Positions 50,616-58,603 of a DNA stretch of 64,000 nucleotides are shown piece after piece (within the stretch, counting starts at the first letter, position 1; every line of letters begins with the position of its first letter). The translations under genes were made by a program, and so were the position numbers. Below the pieces are notes generated by a model, which was not told where the DNA came from, ran no database searches, and saw only the letters and a program-made list of their open reading frames with translations. Source of the stretch: Paractinoplanes durhamensis (GTDB taxonomy: Bacteria > Actinomycetota > Actinomycetes > Mycobacteriales > Micromonosporaceae); the NCBI RefSeq assembly GCF_016862175.1, contig NZ_BOML01000053.1, positions 30,798 to 94,797 on the forward strand. Reading direction: 5' to 3'.

Positions 50616-51749
50616 TCAGCGAGTTACCCGGATCGGCATGATCAGATAGCGGTAACCGGGCACGATTTCGCCGTTTTCGGTTGCGGGCGAAATCACAGCG
50701 GGCTTGAACGCATCGACGAACGACAGCAGCGCATTGGGGGCGCCGAGGTTCTGCAGTCCGTCGATCAGGTACTGCGGGTTGAAGCCGATGGTCAGCGCCT
50801 CACCGGTGAAGTTGGCCTCCATCGCCTCGCTGGCCCGCGCCTCCTCCGTCCCACCGGCCTCGACGACCAGACCGTCCTCGCTGAAACTCAGCAGGACCGG
50901 GGTGGTGCGCTCGGCCACCAGGGCGACCCGGCGGACCACCTCGACGAGGGCGGCGACACCGACCCTGGCCTCGGCATTGTGGCTCGCCGGGAACAGCGAG
51001 CGGACCGGCGGGTAATTGGCGCCGTCGAGCAGGCGACTGGTGGTGCGCCGGGTGCCGCCGGCGAAGCCGATCATGCCTTCCCCGGCGTTGCCCTGCGAGA
51101 GGGCGAGCGTGACCGAGCCGCCGAGCGGGCCGAGCGTCTTGGCCGTGTCGTTCAGCGTCTTCGCCGGAACCAGCGAGTTGAGGCTGATGTCCGGGTCGTC
51201 GGGGTTCCACTCCATCTCGCGCATGGCCAGGCGGTAGCGGTCGGTGGCGAGCATCGCCATCGACGAGCCGTTCAGCTCGATCCGGACACCGGTCATCATC
51301 GGCAGCGTCTCGTCCCGGCCGGCGGCGATGGCCACCTGAGCGACGGCGGCCGCGAAGCCGGCGGCGTCGACCGTGCCGGCACTGGACGGCATCTCCGGCA
51401 GCGACGGGTAATCCTCCACCGGCATCGTCGGCAGCGTGAACCGCGCGCTGCCGCACACCAGCTCGAGATGCGCACCGACCGCGGCGATGTCGACCGGCTT
51501 GGCCGGCAGTGCCTTGGTGATCTCGGCGAGCAGTCGGCCGGAGACCAGGGCGGCGCCGTCGGCGTCGGCCTGCACTTCCACACTGACCTGGCTGGAAACT
51601 TCGTAGTCGAAGCCGGACACCTGCAGTCGGCCGTCGGTGACTCGCAGCATGACGCCGGCGAGGACGGGCACCGAGGGACGACTGGGCAGGCTCTTAGCCG
51701 TCCAGGCCACGGCGTCGGCGAGTGCGTCTCGCTCCACCCGGAACTTCAT
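50616..51749 (-). CDS. dnaN: DNA polymerase III sliding clamp (beta subunit)
   Basis: The product has 377 aa from ATG giving MKFRVERDALADAVAWTAKSLPSRPSVPVLAGVML, with GGAGG 6 nt upstream; the longer frame to 51857 is not coding. Three clamp domains are visible, including LVSGRLLAEITKALPAKPVD, YPSLPEM, ATDRYRLAMREM and FNPQYLIDGL, with the C-terminus YRYLIMPIRVTR. It encircles DNA and tethers polymerase III. It reads away from oriC. Confidence 0.98.
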   Translation of the reverse strand: MKFRVERDALADAVAWTAKSLPSRPSVPVLAGVMLRVTDGRLQVSGFDYEVSSQVSVEVQADADGAALVSGRLLAEITKALPAKPVDIAAVGAHLELVCGSARFTLPTMPVEDYPSLPEMPSSAGTVDAAGFAAAVAQVAIAAGRDETLPMMTGVRIELNGSSMAMLATDRYRLAMREMEWNPDDPDISLNSLVPAKTLNDTAKTLGPLGGSVTLALSQGNAGEGMIGFAGGTRRTTSRLLDGANYPPVRSLFPASHNAEARVGVAALVEVVRRVALVAERTTPVLLSFSEDGLVVEAGGTEEARASEAMEANFTGEALTIGFNPQYLIDGLQNLGAPNALLSFVDAFKPAVISPATENGEIVPGYRYLIMPIRVTR

Positions 51750-51869
51750 GCTTGTCCTCCGCGTCGCTTTCTTATGTCGGGGGCGTGGACCCCCACGAAC
51801 TTTAGGGCGCGTGGCAAGCCGGTGCCTCCCCGGGCCTGCCGGTGCGGTTTGCGACAAGCCGCCAGCGGC

Positions 51870-52446
51870 TCATCCACAACTTCCCCAACGCCGTTGATTG
51901 ATTTTTGTTCTCTTAGAAAAAACTTCTAGTCGTAGTCATAGGGCCTGTGCACAGTGTGGAGAACTCACGTCCGTGCTGGTCAGCGGGTTATCCACCGGTG
52001 ATTCACATGTGGGAAACCAGGGTACAAAGCCCGGTCTTCGTCCACAGTCGTCGAGCCGACTCCGGTTGTCCACCGTTGTCCACCGGCTATCCACCGGTTA
52101 TCCACCGGGTTTGTCCCCCGGACTGTGGACAACGTTGGGACGCTACCGGCTCGTCGTCCCCAGAACCTTCAACAGGAAATCCACACTCGTCCACAGGGTG
52201 TGGGTAGCCCGACAACTGTCCGTGTCTGTCCACATCGATTTCCCCAGGTCTTATCCACAGCTGTGCGGAACGCCGCCGAGAGTTGTCCACCGCTGGGGAT
52301 AAAGGGCTGTGAACTCTGTGAATTAGTGTGGATAACGTTGGCACGACACGGTTGCGTCCCGACGTTGACATCCGGCGCTGAGCGTGGATTTGGGTCGGCC
52401 GGCGTTCCGAGGAGGCACTCGCGGGGCGGGCCGAGAGTTATACACA
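51870..52446. other. oriC: chromosomal replication origin oriC with DnaA-box array
   Basis: The dnaN-dnaA spacer has no gene and is packed with DnaA boxes (consensus TTGTCCACA). Clear ones: TTGTCCACA at 52124-52132 (reverse), TTATCCACA at 52251-52259, TGTGGATAA at 52327-52335. One-mismatch forms: TTATCCACC 51988 and 52098, TTGTCCACC 52066, 52076 and 52283, TCGTCCACA 52038 and 52187, CTGTCCACA 52226, TTATACACA 52438. Weaker: TCATCCACA 51870, TGTGGAGAA 51955, CTATCCACC 52087. The A/T-rich stretch 51896-51940 (ATTTTTGTTCTCTTAGAAAA) next to the array on the dnaN side is a candidate unwinding element. The remaining 300 nt to dnaA show no feature. Confidence 0.95.
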
Positions 52447-52764
52447 GGCTGTGGGAAAAGGTATGGAAAACCCCAAAACCGGACACCTTCGGGTGACGGG
52501 CCCTGTGGGTAACTTTCGCGACACGATTGGCCCGATCTATTTCCGTACGCGTCGGGAAGCGGCCTCGTCGGCCGATGCTCCCGGGTGTGGACCGTCGGCC
52601 CGGACTGGGCTCGTGTCGGTCGACCGGGGAGCGACAGCAGCGTGCCGGCCCGCACCGCCCGGAGCGGCTGCACCGGGGCATGCGGCGACGCCTGGCCCGA
52701 TGTGCGCAGGCGGGTGCCGCGACGGTGCGGTTGTGGACCGGCCGGCGCGTACCCCTAAGAGGGT

Positions 52765-54567
52765 TTAGGTGTTCTGTTTGATGCGGTTGGTCAGCTCGGC
52801 GATCTGGTTGTAGAGCGAGCGCCGCTCGGCCATGTGCTGGCGGATCTTGCGGTCCGCGTGCATGACGGTGGTGTGGTCGCGGCCGCCGAAGGCCTGGCCG
52901 ATCCGGGGCAGCGAGAGATCGGTCAGCTCGCGGCAGAGGTACATCGCGACCTGCCGGGCATTGACCAGAACCCGGCTGCGGGAATGGCCGCGCAGGTCCT
53001 CCAGGCTCACGCCGAAATAGTCGGCGGTGGAGACCATGATCTGGTCGGCGGTGATCTCGGGGCCGGCACCGTCCGGCATGAAGTCGCGCAGGACCTCTTC
53101 GGCCAGTGAAAGCTGGACCGGCGATCGGGTCAGGCTGGCGAAAGCTGTCACCCGAATGAGGGCGCCCTCGAGCTCGCGGATCGAGTTGGAGACCCGGCTC
53201 GCGATGAATTCGAGGACGTCGTCGGGGGCGTACATCCGTTCCTGGGCGGCCTTCTTCTGGAGGATCGCGATGCGCGTCTCCAGGTCGGGCGGCTGGATGT
53301 CGGCGAGCAGACCCCATTCGAAACGGGTCCGCATGCGATCTTCCAACGTGGCCAGTTGCCGCGGGCTGCGGTCGGAACTGATGACGATCTGCTTGTTGGC
53401 GTTGTGCAGCGTGTTGAAGGTGTGGAAGAACTCTTCCTGGGTGCGCTCGCGGTTTTCCAGGAACTGGATGTCGTCGATCAGCAGGATGTCGACGTCGCGG
53501 TAGCGCCGCTGGAACGCCTGGGTCTTGTCGTCGCGCAGGCTGTTGATGAAGTCGTTGGTGAATTCCTCAGTGGACACGTATCGGACTGATCGCGCGTGCC
53601 CGAGGGTCGTCGCGTAGTGACCGATCGCGTGCAGCAGGTGCGTTTTGCCCAGACCGGAGCTGCCGTAGATGAACAGCGGGTTGTAGGCCTTCGCCGGGGA
53701 TTCGGCGACGGCGACCGCGGCGGCGTGCGCGAACCGGTTGGACGAGCCGATGACGAACGTCTCGAACATGTACTTCGGGTTGAGCCGATTTCCATCGTTC
53801 GTGCCGCGCGGATTGCTGGACGGCCGGATGTCGTGCGGGACCCGGCCGGGTCCGTTGTCGCCGCGCATCGGCAGCGCGTCGTCGACCAGGGTCGGCCGAT
53901 CGTCCGGGCGGCGCGAGTTGTCGCGCATCTGCGAGTCGGATGTCATCCGATGGTGGGGCGCGGTCTGGTTCTGATCGTTGTCCGGTGCGGGACCGCGGCC
54001 CTGGGGCGCCGGCTGCATCTGCTCCGTCGGCGGCATCGCCTGCATCGGCGCCGAGTGATGGAGTTGCTGTTGCTGCGGCGGCGGGCCCGGGTCGGCGAAG
54101 AGCGCTTCCTGGCCACCGCGGGCGGCGGGCACGTTGCGGTAGCCGGGGGGACCGGGTCGCTGGTTGTCGGCGTACGGGTCGTGGCCGTATGCCGGGATCT
54201 GCTCCGGCTGGCGCTGCTGGGGCTCGGCGTAGTGCCGGGGCTGCGGCTCCTCGGTGGGCTGCTCGACCGGGGTGCCGTAGACGGTGCCGGGCAGACCGGT
54301 GCCGTCCTCCGGGGGCTTCACGGTGACGGCGACCTGTATCGGCCGGTTGAGCCGGCGGCTCAGCGCCTCGGTGATCGCGGGGCGCAGCCGGGACTCGATC
54401 ACGTCGCGGGTGAAGGCGTCCGGAACGGCCAGCAGCGCGGTGTCCTCGACGATGGCGCGCAGCTTGGTCAGCTGCAGGTAGGCGCGCTGCTGGGGCGACG
54501 AGATCTCGTCGGCCAGCTCGTCGAGCGTCGCCTTCCACACACCGCTCAGGTCAGCCTGATCGGCCAC
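52765..54567 (-). CDS. dnaA: chromosomal replication initiator DnaA
   Basis: The product has 600 aa. Domain I is about 1-95 (LSGVWKATLDELADE). Domain II is a long disordered linker to about 250, rich in Pro, Gln, His and Asp. The AAA+ domain has Walker A YGSSGLGKTHLLHAI and Walker B ILLIDDIQFLENRE. Domain IV ends with the DNA-binding FGGRDHTTVMHADRKI. GTG start. Length and linker are typical of filamentous actinobacteria. Boxes upstream (54714-54733) suggest self-control. Confidence 0.98.
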   Translation of the reverse strand: MADQADLSGVWKATLDELADEISSPQQRAYLQLTKLRAIVEDTALLAVPDAFTRDVIESRLRPAITEALSRRLNRPIQVAVTVKPPEDGTGLPGTVYGTPVEQPTEEPQPRHYAEPQQRQPEQIPAYGHDPYADNQRPGPPGYRNVPAARGGQEALFADPGPPPQQQQLHHSAPMQAMPPTEQMQPAPQGRGPAPDNDQNQTAPHHRMTSDSQMRDNSRRPDDRPTLVDDALPMRGDNGPGRVPHDIRPSSNPRGTNDGNRLNPKYMFETFVIGSSNRFAHAAAVAVAESPAKAYNPLFIYGSSGLGKTHLLHAIGHYATTLGHARSVRYVSTEEFTNDFINSLRDDKTQAFQRRYRDVDILLIDDIQFLENRERTQEEFFHTFNTLHNANKQIVISSDRSPRQLATLEDRMRTRFEWGLLADIQPPDLETRIAILQKKAAQERMYAPDDVLEFIASRVSNSIRELEGALIRVTAFASLTRSPVQLSLAEEVLRDFMPDGAGPEITADQIMVSTADYFGVSLEDLRGHSRSRVLVNARQVAMYLCRELTDLSLPRIGQAFGGRDHTTVMHADRKIRQHMAERRSLYNQIAELTNRIKQNT

Positions 54568-54713
54568 CGCCGCGCCACCCCCATCGCCACCGACCCCCGG
54601 TGGACCTTGTCCGGCTTACCGCCTTTACTCCGCCGTCGCCCCATTCGGGCGCTCGACGGTTCCCCCCAATCCAGCACCACATTTAACGTGCTGAGCACGC
54701 TCGGCGCCACCGG

Positions 54714-54733
54714 TTGTCCACAGGTTATCCACA
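54714..54733. promoter_or_regulatory. pair of perfect DnaA boxes upstream of dnaA
   Basis: TTGTCCACA (54714-54722) and TTATCCACA (54725-54733) lie in direct repeat, about 150 bp upstream of the dnaA start, in the 596-nt dnaA-rpmH divergent spacer. They are suited to autoregulation or to a secondary DnaA-binding locus. The rest of the spacer holds the rpmH promoter and no gene. Confidence 0.8.
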
Positions 54734-55048
54734 ACCTGTGCACTCGTTGGCGGTCGCACCCCGGCCGGACGGTCGGTAAGACTTCCCGGAGCCTGGAACG
54801 GCACGGATGAAACAGGCTCACCGTGCCGAACGATTCACCTGCTTGTCCGGTTTTGCTCCGGTACGTCGTGGTATGCACAGAGCGCTGATGACCAGCAAAC
54901 GGGCACGCTAACAGCGAGGTTGCCGAAGCTACAACTGTCGCACCGCCGGACAAGCGCCCGTTGGCGGGAAAAGATTCACTGGGCGCGCAGAAAGACGAGC
55001 TACCGGGTGGTGAGGTCTCGTTCGTCGGCGTGCCGGGACACGATATGG

Positions 55049-55077
55049 TTGACCGGCATTGCCGCCCTGCGTAGGGT
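55049..55077 (+). promoter_or_regulatory. rpmH promoter (housekeeping sigma type)
   Basis: TTGACC at 55049-55054, 17-nt spacer, TAGGGT at 55072-55077. This matches the main actinobacterial sigma consensus and lies 87 nt before the rpmH start codon. Confidence 0.7.
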
Positions 55078-55163
55078 CGAGCGGTTGCTCCGCCGCGTTC
55101 TGATAAAGTGGCGTCTTGCAGCCAGATGCCCCCTGAACGTAAGCACGAAGACGGAGTTCTCAC

Positions 55164-55301
55164 GTGAGCAAGCGCACCTACCAGCCGAACAATCGCCGGC
55201 GCGCCAAGACCCACGGCTTCCGGCTGCGGATGCGCACCCGTGCCGGTCGTGCCATCCTTTCCGCCCGCCGCAACAAGGGCCGCGGCACGCTGTCGGCCTG
55301 A
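55164..55301 (+). CDS. rpmH: 50S ribosomal protein L34
   Basis: The product has 45 aa: GTG start, MSKRTYQPNNRRRAKTHGF, then RLRMRTRAGRAILSARRNKG and RGTLSA. This is the universal L34 sequence pattern. It is the first gene of the rpmH-rnpA-yidD-yidC-jag-rsmG-parAB series. Confidence 0.98.
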   Translation: MSKRTYQPNNRRRAKTHGFRLRMRTRAGRAILSARRNKGRGTLSA

Positions 55302-55337
55302 GCCGGCGGCTGTCGGGCCCGGAATGCCCAGGTAGTC

Positions 55338-55694
55338 ATGCTGGCCGCCGCGCAGCGTATGCGGCGCAGCACGGACTTCGCCGCGACGATTCGCGGTGGC
55401 CGTCGAGTCGGCCGGGGCACGGTTGTGGTTCATCTGCTTCTCGAGGAGCCGGTGCGAGCCTCCACGGCTTGTGCCGGCTTCGTCGTATCCAAAGCAGTGG
55501 GCAACGCCGTGGTCCGTAACAAGGTCCGCCGGCGGCTCCGCCATCTGGTCCGCCCACTGCTGGCTTCACTGCCTGAAGGGTCGTCGCTGGTGGTCCGGGC
55601 ACTGCCCAAAGCGGCCGAGGCGTCGTTCGACACCCTGGGCACCGATCTCGAGTCCGCGCTGGCGGCGGCCCAGAAACCACGGCGGCCGCGATGA
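55338..55694 (+). CDS. rnpA: ribonuclease P protein component
   Basis: The product has 118 aa. Signature RNR region VVRNKVRRRLRHLVRPLL is preceded by FVVSKAVGNAVVRN. It binds the catalytic RNase P RNA to process tRNA 5' ends. The ATG overlap with yidD at its stop (4 nt) shows coupling. Confidence 0.96.
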   Translation: MLAAAQRMRRSTDFAATIRGGRRVGRGTVVVHLLLEEPVRASTACAGFVVSKAVGNAVVRNKVRRRLRHLVRPLLASLPEGSSLVVRALPKAAEASFDTLGTDLESALAAAQKPRRPR

Positions 55695-55948
55695 GCGTTC
55701 TTGCCCGAGTGCTGACCGCGATGGTCGTCGCGTACCGTCGTTATGTGAGTCCGGCGTTGCCGGCCCGCTGTCGGTTCTATCCCTCGTGCAGCGCGTACGG
55801 CCTGGAGGCGCTGGCCAAGCACGGTGCGATCAGAGGGACAGGGCTGACGGTCTGGCGGCTCATGCGCTGCCACCCCTTCCACCCTGGTGGGTACGACCCG
55901 GTGCCTGACCCGATCCGTCACCGTCCTGCCGATGTGACTGGAGCTTGA
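55691..55948 (+). CDS. yidD: membrane protein insertion efficiency factor YidD
   Basis: The product has 85 aa with the conserved RYVSPALPARCRFYPSCSAYGLEALAKHG and MRCHPFHPGGYDPVP. It is an amphipathic membrane-associated protein that assists YidC. Overlaps rnpA by 4 nt and yidC follows after 1 nt. Confidence 0.95.
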   Translation: MSVLARVLTAMVVAYRRYVSPALPARCRFYPSCSAYGLEALAKHGAIRGTGLTVWRLMRCHPFHPGGYDPVPDPIRHRPADVTGA

Positions 55949-55949
55949 A

Positions 55950-56984
55950 TTGAGCCTCGACTGGATCTACTACGCCATTTCGTGGATCCTTCTGCGCTGG
56001 CACGCCCTGTGGGACTCCATCGGGATCCCGGACGACAAGTTCATCGGGACCAACTGGTCCTGGGTTCTGGCGATCGTCTTCCTCGTGGTGACGGTTCGCG
56101 TCATCCTTTTCCCGGTCTTCGTCAAGCAGATCAAGAGCCAGCGCGCGATGCAGGCTCTGCAGCCCAAGGTCAAGGCCCTCCAGGAGAAGCACAAGGGTGA
56201 CCGGGAGACGCTCCAGAAAGAAATGATGGAGCTCTACAAGACCGAGAAGGCCAACCCGCTCATGGGCTGCCTTCCGATGTTCTTGCAGATCCCCGTCTTC
56301 CTGGGTCTCTTCCACACGCTGCGCCGGCTCAACCCGTCGAACAGCCAGACCACGCTGTACGGCTGGACCACCGAGCAGTTCCGGGACGCCACCCACGCGT
56401 CGCTGTTCAACGCGCCGCTGGCCTCCAAGTTCGGCTCGACCGCGGAAGAGCTCACCGCGCTGCAGGCCAACAGCACCACCGTGAAGGTCATCGCCGGCAT
56501 CCTGGTCCTGATCATGATGGGCACGACCTACGCGACCAGCCGCCAGATGATCCTCAAGACCGGCTGGGCCGAGGACCCGCAGCAGAAGATGATCCAGCGC
56601 CTGATGCTCTACGGCATCCCGCTGTCGCTGCTCGTCTCCGGTTCGCTGTTCCCGATCGGTGTGATCATCTACTGGGTCACGAACAACCTCTTCACCCTGG
56701 CGCAGCAGCAGTGGGTGCTCCGCAAGTTCCCGCCGCCGCCGATGGCCGGCAAGACCGGCAGCGCCGCCAAGAGCACCGGTGCCCCGGCCAAGTCGTCTTC
56801 CTCGACCGCCACGAAGAGCCCGGTGCAGCCGGCCGGCCGCAGCGGTGGCCTGTTCGGTCGCAACAAGGCGCAGGCCGAGCCGGAGACCCCGGTCGTCGAC
56901 ACCAAGGCGCTCGCCCCGCGGCCCGGTGCCAAACCGGTGAATCCGAAGAAGGGCGCCCGACCAGCGAGTAAACCCAAGGGATGA
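55950..56984 (+). CDS. yidC: membrane protein insertase YidC
   Basis: The product has 344 aa from a TTG start (SLDWIYYAISWILLRWHALW) preceded by GGAGC. Five membrane helices of the Oxa1 family are seen, including VLAIVFLVVTVRVILFPVF with the conserved Arg in the groove, FLQIPVFLGLFHTLRRL, and IGVIIYWVTNNLFTLAQQ. The C-terminal tail is basic and disordered. It inserts membrane proteins with or without Sec. Confidence 0.96.
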   Translation: MSLDWIYYAISWILLRWHALWDSIGIPDDKFIGTNWSWVLAIVFLVVTVRVILFPVFVKQIKSQRAMQALQPKVKALQEKHKGDRETLQKEMMELYKTEKANPLMGCLPMFLQIPVFLGLFHTLRRLNPSNSQTTLYGWTTEQFRDATHASLFNAPLASKFGSTAEELTALQANSTTVKVIAGILVLIMMGTTYATSRQMILKTGWAEDPQQKMIQRLMLYGIPLSLLVSGSLFPIGVIIYWVTNNLFTLAQQQWVLRKFPPPPMAGKTGSAAKSTGAPAKSSSSTATKSPVQPAGRSGGLFGRNKAQAEPETPVVDTKALAPRPGAKPVNPKKGARPASKPKG

Positions 56985-57104
56985 TCGCGGCTCGGGCGCT
57001 GATCGGCGCCCGAGCGCACCCCTTGCACAGACTTGCCCGCGGGTGCCGCCGCGGGAAACAGCGGACCGAGCGGGTCCGGCCCGATTGAGTACGGAGATGA
57101 GACC

Positions 57105-57683
57105 GTGACCGACACCAGCACTCCCGAATCTTCGGTCTCCGAAGTGACGTCCTCCGCGGCTTCGGCCGCGGCCTCGGAGGACGACACCGCGGAGACCAAG
57201 AAGTCGGAGATCGTCACCTCCGAGAGTGACCTGTTCAAGCAGAGCGAGATCGCCGCCGACTACATCGAAGGCCTGCTGGACATCCTCGACTACGACGGTG
57301 ACATCGACGAGCTGATATCGGGTGGCCGGCCGATGGTCGAGGTGGTCGGTGGCCGGCTGCAGCCGCTCGTCGGCCAGCGCGGAGCCACGCTGGAGGCTCT
57401 GCAGGAACTCACCCGCCTGGCGATCTTCCGGGCGACCGGTACGCCGAGCCGGCTGCTCCTCGACATCGGCGGGTACCGCGCGTCCCGCCGCAAGGAGCTG
57501 GCCGCCGTCGCCCGTAACGCCGTCGAGAAGGTCAAGGAGCACGGCGACCCCGTGCGCCTCGAGCCGATGTCGGCGTTCGAGCGCAAGTGCGTGCACGACG
57601 TGGTCAACGCGATCAGCGGCGTGCAGAGCGAGTCGGAGGGCGTGGAGCCCAGCCGCCGGATCGTGGTTCGTGCGGCCGACTGA
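57105..57683 (+). CDS. jag: Jag-type KH/R3H RNA-binding protein
   Basis: The product has 192 aa from GTG 57105 (VTDTSTPESSVSEV), with GGAGATGA upstream. An acidic disordered N-terminus is followed by a KH-like domain (GRPMVEVVGGRLQPLVGQRG) and an R3H domain (RASRRKELAAVARNAVEKV, MSAFERKCVHDVV, EPSRRIVV). It binds RNA; in other bacteria KhpB/EloR relatives affect elongation and division. It precedes rsmG by 2 nt. Confidence 0.94.
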   Translation: MTDTSTPESSVSEVTSSAASAAASEDDTAETKKSEIVTSESDLFKQSEIAADYIEGLLDILDYDGDIDELISGGRPMVEVVGGRLQPLVGQRGATLEALQELTRLAIFRATGTPSRLLLDIGGYRASRRKELAAVARNAVEKVKEHGDPVRLEPMSAFERKCVHDVVNAISGVQSESEGVEPSRRIVVRAAD

Positions 57684-57685
57684 CG

Positions 57686-58603
57686 ATGACTGAACCCCGC
57701 TACGGCGCGGGAGACCTCGGCCCGGGCGAGTCGTCGCCCGGGCCGTCGTCTTTCCCGGGTCGCCGTTCTCGTCGCCCTATCGCCTTTCCGGGGCGGTCTT
57801 CCTCTCCGTTGCCTTCGCCTCCGTCCTCGCCGGTGGTTGTGCCGGACGGGGTCGTGCCTCCGGAGGAGTTTGCTGCGGTGGCCGCGCAAGTTTTCGGGGA
57901 CCGGCTGGCGCTGGCTTCGGAGTACGCGCGGCTCCTTGTCACCGACGGGGTGGTGCGCGGGCTGATCGGTCCGCGCGAGGCTCCGCGGATCTGGGAGCGC
58001 CACCTGGTGAATTGCGCTGTTATGAGCGAAATGATCCCTAACGGAGCTTCTGTTCTGGATGTCGGTTCAGGTGCCGGTTTGCCCGGTATCGTGCTGGCAG
58101 TGGCTCGACCGGACCTCACCATCACCCTGGTCGAGCCGCTGGCACGACGCACCGCGTTCCTCACCGAAGCGGTGACTGCTCTCGGCCTCGAGGCGGCCGT
58201 CACGGTCGTCCGCGGCCGCGCGGACGAGGTCGTCGGCGGGCCCGCTGCCGGTGCCGATGTCGTCACCGCACGGGCGGTCGCACCGCTCGACCGGTTGGCC
58301 GGCTGGTGCCTGCCGCTGGCTCGGGTCGGTGGCCGGTTGCTGGCGCTCAAGGGTTCGTCGGCCGCCGACGAGGCCGACGAGCACCGGGCCGTCATCGCCG
58401 AGTTGGGCGGTGGGGAGCCGGTACTGCGGCTTTGCGGGACGGGTCTCATCGACCCACCCGCGACGGTCGTGGAGATCGTCAAGGAGCGAGACGTGGTGCC
58501 GGTACGACCTAAGCCGTCCAGCCGGGCGGAAGGTCCGGGGCGCGGTGCCGGTTCGAGGACCGGTGGGCGCGGTTCTGGGCGAGGGAGATCACGGAGGGGA
58601 TAG
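57686..58603 (+). CDS. rsmG: 16S rRNA (guanine-N7)-methyltransferase RsmG
   Basis: The product has 305 aa from ATG 57686. The first ~55 residues are Pro/Ser/Arg-rich and not part of the fold. The methyltransferase core has WERHLVNCAVMSEMIPNGASVLDVGSGAGLPGIVLA and VTARAVAPLDRLAGWCLPL. The C-terminus is an Arg/Gly tail (GRGSGRGRSRRG). It methylates G527 (E. coli numbering) of 16S rRNA. Confidence 0.95.
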   Translation: MTEPRYGAGDLGPGESSPGPSSFPGRRSRRPIAFPGRSSSPLPSPPSSPVVVPDGVVPPEEFAAVAAQVFGDRLALASEYARLLVTDGVVRGLIGPREAPRIWERHLVNCAVMSEMIPNGASVLDVGSGAGLPGIVLAVARPDLTITLVEPLARRTAFLTEAVTALGLEAAVTVVRGRADEVVGGPAAGADVVTARAVAPLDRLAGWCLPLARVGGRLLALKGSSAADEADEHRAVIAELGGGEPVLRLCGTGLIDPPATVVEIVKERDVVPVRPKPSSRAEGPGRGAGSRTGGRGSGRGRSRRG

